Below are positions 31,836-36,460 of a DNA stretch of 36,460 nt, in pieces. Numbering within the stretch: the first letter of the stretch is position 1; each line of letters begins with the position of its first letter. The DNA is from Clostridia bacterium. Lineage in GTDB: Bacteria > Bacillota > Clostridia > Oscillospirales > CAG-272. Under the pieces are notes generated by a model. It made no database searches, was not told where the DNA came from, and saw only the letters and a program-made list of their open reading frames with translations. The DNA lies in the NCBI GenBank assembly GCA_017545225.1, contig JAFWPR010000121.1, positions 1 through 36,460 on the forward strand, written 5' to 3'. The translations under genes and the position numbers were made by a program.

Positions 31836-31846
31836 CAGTTAATTCC

Positions 31847-31875
31847 TTGCGTTTTGGCTCTCCGTTTGCTATAAT
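31847..31875 (+). promoter_or_regulatory. Promoter of the SLH-protein gene pair
   Basis: TTGCGT (31847-31852) and TATAAT (31870-31875) are 17 bases apart, about 40 bases before the start codon. Confidence 0.75.
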
Positions 31876-31914
31876 CTAAAATAGAATAATGTAACTTGAA
31901 GAAAGCGAAATGTT

Positions 31915-34647
31915 ATGAAAAAAACGGTCTCGGTATTGCTCATTCTGATCATAACGGTCTCCGCCTTTGTTTCTGCGATCCCGGCGTACGCGGCGAAAAT
32001 CGAATTCTCCGACGTCATGAAGGATATGTGGAGTTACGACTCGATCGTATACGCCGTTTCCGAGGGGTACATGCAGGGCGTCGGCGGCGGGAAATTCGAT
32101 CCCGAAGGGTCGCTGACCCGCGGAATGGTCGCCACCGTTCTGTGGCGTCGCGAGGGCTCCCCCGCGCCGAAAGCGGCGAGCGGATTTTCCGACGTGAAGG
32201 CGGGACAGTGGTACGCGGACGTCGTGGCGTGGGCAAAGGAGGCGGAAGTCGTCAAGGGCATCACCGATAAGACTTTCGAGCCCGACGGGCTGATCACCAG
32301 AGAGCAGCTCGCGACTATGCTTTTCCGCTATTCGTCGACCGCTCCGGTATCTGTTCCCGAGCGCGCCGACCTTGAGCCGTTCGCCGACGACGGAAAAGTG
32401 TCGGATTGGGCAACAGAGGCGCTCGAGTGGGCGGCGCAGGCGGGACTTATAAAAGGAACGGACGGGAACCGTCTCGATCCCGGCGGGTTCGCGACGCGCG
32501 AGCAGTTCGCGGCGATCGTCGAGCGATACGACTATTCGTTCAAAGTTTCATATCGAAGACCCGTTGTCCGTTCTTCATATACCAAGCCGGTTTATTCGCT
32601 CGTAACGGACGCCGATTTTTACGTGTCGACGACCGGATCGGACGAAAACGACGGGGACTTCGATCATCCTTTCGCGTCTTTTGAAAAAGCGGTCGAGGCG
32701 GTTCGCGCTCTTGATAAAACGGGTCGGAGCGGGATAACCGTGGCGTTCAAAGCGGGTGATTACGGCGCGCTCTCGATCTCGCTGACCGGAGAGGATTCCG
32801 GCACGGAGGAATGCCCGGTCACGTACTGCGCGTACGGCGACGGCGACGTCGTTTTCAACGACGGTTTCGACGTTTCGGCGTCCGAATTCGTCCCGATAAC
32901 CGAAGAAGAAAAAACTTTGTTTCCTGCAAGGGCCGCAGATAATATCAAAAAGGCGGATATCTCCGACAGACTGACAAGCTACGATCCGCGCACGCAGCTC
33001 GTAATGAACGACGAGGGTCCGCGGTTCCTCGCCCGTTTTCCCAACGTCAATTCCGACGGAACCGACGATCTGATAATCGGCGCCGGTTTCACGCCCGATA
33101 AGGATCACATCAGGATCACGACGAGACTTTTAAAAAACAAGATAGACAAATATCACAACGTTTACGATATCATCCTTTACGGGTATCTCACGACCGGATG
33201 GTACAAGGATACGCTCGAGACGGCGGGATACACCGTCGATCCCGAAAGCGGCGGGTACGATTTCCTGATCCCGCATCCCGAGACCTCGAGGGCGGGCCAT
33301 CTGCGCTTCCTCGAGCTCGACGGTTTCGACAGCGCCTTTTGGAACAAGACGGCGCTCGTGGGGATCTCGGAGGAACTCGACAGCCCGACCGAGTACTGGA
33401 TCGACGGAGAGAGTAAAGTCATGTACGCGTGCGATCCGTCCTCCGATTACCATTTCACCGCGGGCGATGCTCCGATGATAACGATGAACGGCGCTGCGTA
33501 TATCAATTTCAGCGGTCTTACCTTCAAGAACTCGAACTCCAAAGAGATCGAAGGGATGTACTGTTCGCATATTTCGCTGTACCTCTGCGATTTCAGCAGA
33601 TGCGCGGCGGAAAGCGCGGTGAGTATCGACAGATCGGACAACGTGACCGCGACGAATTGCGAATTCTCGCTCTGCGCGGGCGAGGCGCTGTATATCGCCG
33701 GCATGAAACCGGACGTCGGAGGGCGGAAATACTATATCGACAACGGCGTCAGGATCGAGAACAACCGTTTCACTCTCACGGGTCTGACGATAGGCAATAC
33801 GGCCGCGGTAAACGTGGGCAGAATGTCCGGCGCCGCGGTCTCCCACAACGAATTCAAAGACTGTCTGTGGGGCGGAGTCTGCTTTTCCGGCGCGTCGAAT
33901 ACGACGGTCGAATATAACGTCTTCGACCGTATGATGTGGAACGGAGACGACTTCGGCGCCGTCTACAACTGGGGGTACTTCGATTCCAACGGCAACGTGA
34001 TAAGATATAATCTCCTCTTTGATATCCGGGGCGGTACGAACGGCAGGATGGCGGTCTACCACGACGGTACGATCGGCAACGAGGTTTACGGCAATATCTT
34101 CTGGAACTGCGACCTTCCCGTCGTCAACAATTACGTTTCAACGTGCAACGTTTTCCGCGATAATATCGTGATAACGACCGACGAAGGCTTCGGAGGCGGT
34201 TTCGTCGTTTACAATACGGATACGACCGTACTGACCGAAGAGGCGATCGCGTCGGACGACGTAGGATCTCTCACAGGCAACGATATCTATCAGACCTGGG
34301 TCTCGATCTTCAAAGGATACGACGAACTGCCCGACGCTAAGGCGGCGCTTACGGCTAACGAGCACTGGAGGGAGATCTTCGAAAAGACGACCGACCTGTC
34401 CCGCGTTTCGGACCACGAATTCTGCCTGTACAATTCGCTCACCGAGACGGGCAACCGGATCATCAGCCCGACCGGAGCGGTGCAGGAATTCAGCGACCTC
34501 TTGAAAAAGCACTCGAAAATCGAAGACAACGTCGGTATCAAAACGGACGAAAATCCGTTTTTCATCAATCCGTCGATCGGCGATTACCGCATGCGCGACG
34601 GGATCGATTTCCCGTTCATACCCTTTGATCAGATAGGCAGAAAATGA
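31915..34647 (+). CDS. Secreted protein with three SLH domains and a right-handed beta-helix
   Basis: The 910-residue protein starts with a signal peptide (cleavage after AYA near 26). Three S-layer homology domains follow (about 30-75, 90-137, 153-200), each with the FSDV or equivalent opening and a TRGM or TREQ motif; they bind secondary cell-wall polymer. From 235 (FYVSTTGSDENDG) to the end is a right-handed parallel beta-helix of the pectate-lyase-like type with many N/D-containing turns (about 500-760), suited to binding or cutting polysaccharide. No catalytic site is certain. The next gene is a close paralogue. Only 20 bases separate them, so they are probably cotranscribed. Confidence 0.88.
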   Translation: MKKTVSVLLILIITVSAFVSAIPAYAAKIEFSDVMKDMWSYDSIVYAVSEGYMQGVGGGKFDPEGSLTRGMVATVLWRREGSPAPKAASGFSDVKAGQWYADVVAWAKEAEVVKGITDKTFEPDGLITREQLATMLFRYSSTAPVSVPERADLEPFADDGKVSDWATEALEWAAQAGLIKGTDGNRLDPGGFATREQFAAIVERYDYSFKVSYRRPVVRSSYTKPVYSLVTDADFYVSTTGSDENDGDFDHPFASFEKAVEAVRALDKTGRSGITVAFKAGDYGALSISLTGEDSGTEECPVTYCAYGDGDVVFNDGFDVSASEFVPITEEEKTLFPARAADNIKKADISDRLTSYDPRTQLVMNDEGPRFLARFPNVNSDGTDDLIIGAGFTPDKDHIRITTRLLKNKIDKYHNVYDIILYGYLTTGWYKDTLETAGYTVDPESGGYDFLIPHPETSRAGHLRFLELDGFDSAFWNKTALVGISEELDSPTEYWIDGESKVMYACDPSSDYHFTAGDAPMITMNGAAYINFSGLTFKNSNSKEIEGMYCSHISLYLCDFSRCAAESAVSIDRSDNVTATNCEFSLCAGEALYIAGMKPDVGGRKYYIDNGVRIENNRFTLTGLTIGNTAAVNVGRMSGAAVSHNEFKDCLWGGVCFSGASNTTVEYNVFDRMMWNGDDFGAVYNWGYFDSNGNVIRYNLLFDIRGGTNGRMAVYHDGTIGNEVYGNIFWNCDLPVVNNYVSTCNVFRDNIVITTDEGFGGGFVVYNTDTTVLTEEAIASDDVGSLTGNDIYQTWVSIFKGYDELPDAKAALTANEHWREIFEKTTDLSRVSDHEFCLYNSLTETGNRIISPTGAVQEFSDLLKKHSKIEDNVGIKTDENPFFINPSIGDYRMRDGIDFPFIPFDQIGRK

Positions 34648-34667
34648 TTTTTGGCAGGGAGGCAAAT

Positions 34668-36460
34668 ATGAAGAAAACACTTTCCGTTGTTCTTGCGCTC
34701 GTTATGATCGCAGCGGCGGTCGCCGCCGCGATACCCGCGGGCGCCGCCAAGGTTCTGTTCTCGGACGTGACCGAGGATATGTGGAGCTATAATTCGATCC
34801 TATACGCGGTCAAAGAGGGCTATATGAACGGCGTGGGCGGCGACCGTTTCGACCCCGAGGGACCGCTTACCCGCGCGATGGTCGCGACCGTCCTGTGGCG
34901 GCGCGAGGGCTCCCCCGCCCCGGGCGCGCCGAGCGGTTTCTCCGACGTCCCCGCGGGCGAGTGGTATACCGACGCGGTAGCGTGGGCGAAGGAGACGGGA
35001 GTCGTCAAGGGACTCACGATGACGACGTTCGGACCCGACGAATATATCACCCGCGAGCAGCTCGCGACGATGCTCTTCCGTTTTTCGTCGAACGCTCCGG
35101 TATCGGTCCCGGAACGCGCCGACCTCGAGCCGTTCTCGGACGACGAACGGGTATCGGACTGGGCGGAAGAACCGCTCGGGTGGGCGGTCGAGTCCGATCT
35201 CATCAAAGGCACGGACGGGAACCGTCTCGCGCCGGAGGGATTCGCCACGCGCGAGCAGTTTGCGGCCGTTATCGAGAGATACGACGCTTCCTTCAAACTT
35301 GCGTATACGGATCCCGTTATCCGTACTCACTTTACGGAACCGGAATATCCCCTCGTAAAGAACGCGGACGTCTACGTTTCAACGACCGGATCGGATGATA
35401 ACGACGGAACGTTTGAGCATCCTTTGGCTACGTGGAACAAAGCGGTCGAAGCGGTGCGCGAACTCAAAAAGGTCAAAACAGGCGATATCACCGTCGCTTT
35501 CATGGCCGGGAACTACGGACCGCTGTCGCTCGAGCTGACGGCTGAAGACGCCGGAAGCGAGAATCAGCGTATCACCTACTGCAAATACGGCGACGGCGAC
35601 GTCGTTTTCGACAACGGCACAAAGATAGGGGAAGACGATTTCGAACCGCTGTCCGACGCGGAAAAAGAACTGTTTTCGGACAAGGCCGCCGGCAAGATCA
35701 AAAAAGCGGACGTGACGGGGAAGCTCGATAACTTCGATATCACCGACCTCGTTCTTTCCGAGGACGGAGAGATGACCGTCGCCCGCTATCCGAACAAATA
35801 CGAAGACGGCATGGACAAGTTGATGCAGGGAGGCCACACGGTCGACGAGAGCCACATCCGCGTTTACAATCAGATCCTTCGAAACAGAATATTGAAATAC
35901 AAGTCGAGAGAAGGACTTTACCTTTACGGATACATCACGCTCGGATGGTACAAGGACTACATCGAAACCGACGAAAGCTATATCGATCCCGAGACGGGCG
36001 ATCCCGTGTTCCACGTGATCAATCTGGACAAAACGAGAGGCGGGAACCTGCGTTTCGGAGACGGGTTCGAGACGGACTTCTATCAGATGGCGGTCATCAA
36101 CGTCCCGGAAGAACTCGACTGCAAGGGTGAGTTCATCCTCTCGCGCGACAAGAACACTCTCTACGTTTACGATCCCGAGGGAGATTACGTTTTCCTGAAC
36201 GAGGGCGATATGATCAGGATGGATCACGCAGATAATATCTCCTTCGTCGGGCTGACTCTCAAAAACACGCTTTCGATGATAATCGCCGCCGAACGTTCGC
36301 ACGGGATCACGATGGACGGTTGCCGGATCAGCGGGAGCGGAGCTCACGAGGCGGTCTCTTTCAGACACTGCGACGAGGGAAGACGGTACGATATAACCGT
36401 CAGGAACTGTGAGTTTTCATTCACGGCGGCGACGGCGCTTGAGGTCAATATCGGATACGA
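34668..36460 (+). CDS. Second SLH plus beta-helix protein, paralogue of its neighbour (partial, runs off the window)
   Basis: The frame is open from the ATG at 34668, after GGGAGG, to the window edge, giving 597 residues without a stop. The layout copies the previous protein: signal peptide (AIPAGAAK), three SLH domains (about 30-200) and the FYVSTT-like start of a beta-helix (VYVSTTGSDDNDG). The first 210 residues align without gaps to the neighbour at about 155 identities by hand count; the beta-helix part is more divergent. The duplication is recent enough that base-level similarity is still visible. Confidence 0.9.
   Translation, partial: MKKTLSVVLALVMIAAAVAAAIPAGAAKVLFSDVTEDMWSYNSILYAVKEGYMNGVGGDRFDPEGPLTRAMVATVLWRREGSPAPGAPSGFSDVPAGEWYTDAVAWAKETGVVKGLTMTTFGPDEYITREQLATMLFRFSSNAPVSVPERADLEPFSDDERVSDWAEEPLGWAVESDLIKGTDGNRLAPEGFATREQFAAVIERYDASFKLAYTDPVIRTHFTEPEYPLVKNADVYVSTTGSDDNDGTFEHPLATWNKAVEAVRELKKVKTGDITVAFMAGNYGPLSLELTAEDAGSENQRITYCKYGDGDVVFDNGTKIGEDDFEPLSDAEKELFSDKAAGKIKKADVTGKLDNFDITDLVLSEDGEMTVARYPNKYEDGMDKLMQGGHTVDESHIRVYNQILRNRILKYKSREGLYLYGYITLGWYKDYIETDESYIDPETGDPVFHVINLDKTRGGNLRFGDGFETDFYQMAVINVPEELDCKGEFILSRDKNTLYVYDPEGDYVFLNEGDMIRMDHADNISFVGLTLKNTLSMIIAAERSHGITMDGCRISGSGAHEAVSFRHCDEGRRYDITVRNCEFSFTAATALEVNIGY

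Noticed and set aside
30528-31874. Long open frame of 448 codons on the plus strand opposite the PlsC gene
   Set aside because: It is antisense to a gene with clear catalytic motifs, has no ribosome binding site or family character, and matches the long antisense frames that biased codon use creates all through the window (for example 15578-16573, 20705-21685 and 21876-22937).
1-36460. tRNA, rRNA, transposase, integrase, phage genes, toxin-antitoxin or restriction systems
   Set aside because: None could be recognised on either strand.

Overview
The window looks like chromosomal DNA of an endospore-forming, Gram-positive clostridium (class Clostridia) with fairly GC-rich codon use. The evidence is the gene order yicC-remA-gmk-rpoZ-priA-def-fmt-rsmB-rlmN-prpC-prkC-rsgA, which matches the Bacillus/Clostridia arrangement, the adjacent sporulation genes gpr and spoIIP, and surface proteins that use sortase, LCP and SLH anchoring. 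I see no phage, insertion sequence, CRISPR array, tRNA or rRNA. Genus cannot be settled by eye.

Region 1 (about 90-13340, minus strand) is one long housekeeping operon read from a promoter near 13309-13338 down to a terminator at 91-119. It covers RNA quality control (yicC), the RemA regulator, nucleotide metabolism (gmk), RNA polymerase omega, replication restart (priA), formylmethionine handling (fmt, def), a membrane Zn-peptidase (yugP type), rRNA methylation (rsmB, rlmN), a Ser/Thr phosphatase-kinase pair (prpC, prkC) and the ribosome-assembly GTPase rsgA. Many junctions are 4-nt ATGA overlaps. rlmN carries Tyr in place of one of its three FeS-cluster cysteines.

Region 2 (13355-15482, plus) holds a compact, divergent gpr germination protease and spoIIP. 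spoIIP has a strong ribosome binding site but no recognisable start codon ahead of its membrane anchor. A nucleoside-hydrolase-family gene with its own promoter and terminator follows (15515-16545).

Region 3 (16624-23105, plus) is the most interesting part: a consensus promoter followed by a Wzz-type chain-length/kinase-activator protein, a bacterial tyrosine kinase, a PHP-type tyrosine phosphatase, a small secreted protein with a TPRTG sorting signal, a class B sortase, an LCP-family glycopolymer ligase and an N-acetylhexosamine kinase-like protein, ended by a terminator. It reads as a self-contained surface-assembly module in which phosphotyrosine-controlled polysaccharide synthesis is encoded together with covalent anchoring of one abundant protein. 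The two kinase-complex proteins share a tyrosine-rich KYG repeat tail, and the sortase substrate gene is bracketed by RNA hairpins.

Region 4 (23168-31835) holds a leucine-rich-repeat lipoprotein, then minus-strand units: GNAT acetyltransferase / threonine aldolase / membrane protein / DUF6765-like protein / DUF308-like membrane protein; an XRE regulator fused to a zinc ribbon; and a two-gene lipid unit (PlsC-like acyltransferase with an internal zinc ribbon, plus a DUF1295 membrane protein).

Region 5 (31847 to the end, plus) holds two tandem paralogous secreted proteins, each with three SLH domains and a right-handed beta-helix. The second runs off the window edge. Several coding starts given here are shorter than the longest open frame, because the ribosome binding site lies inside the longer version.
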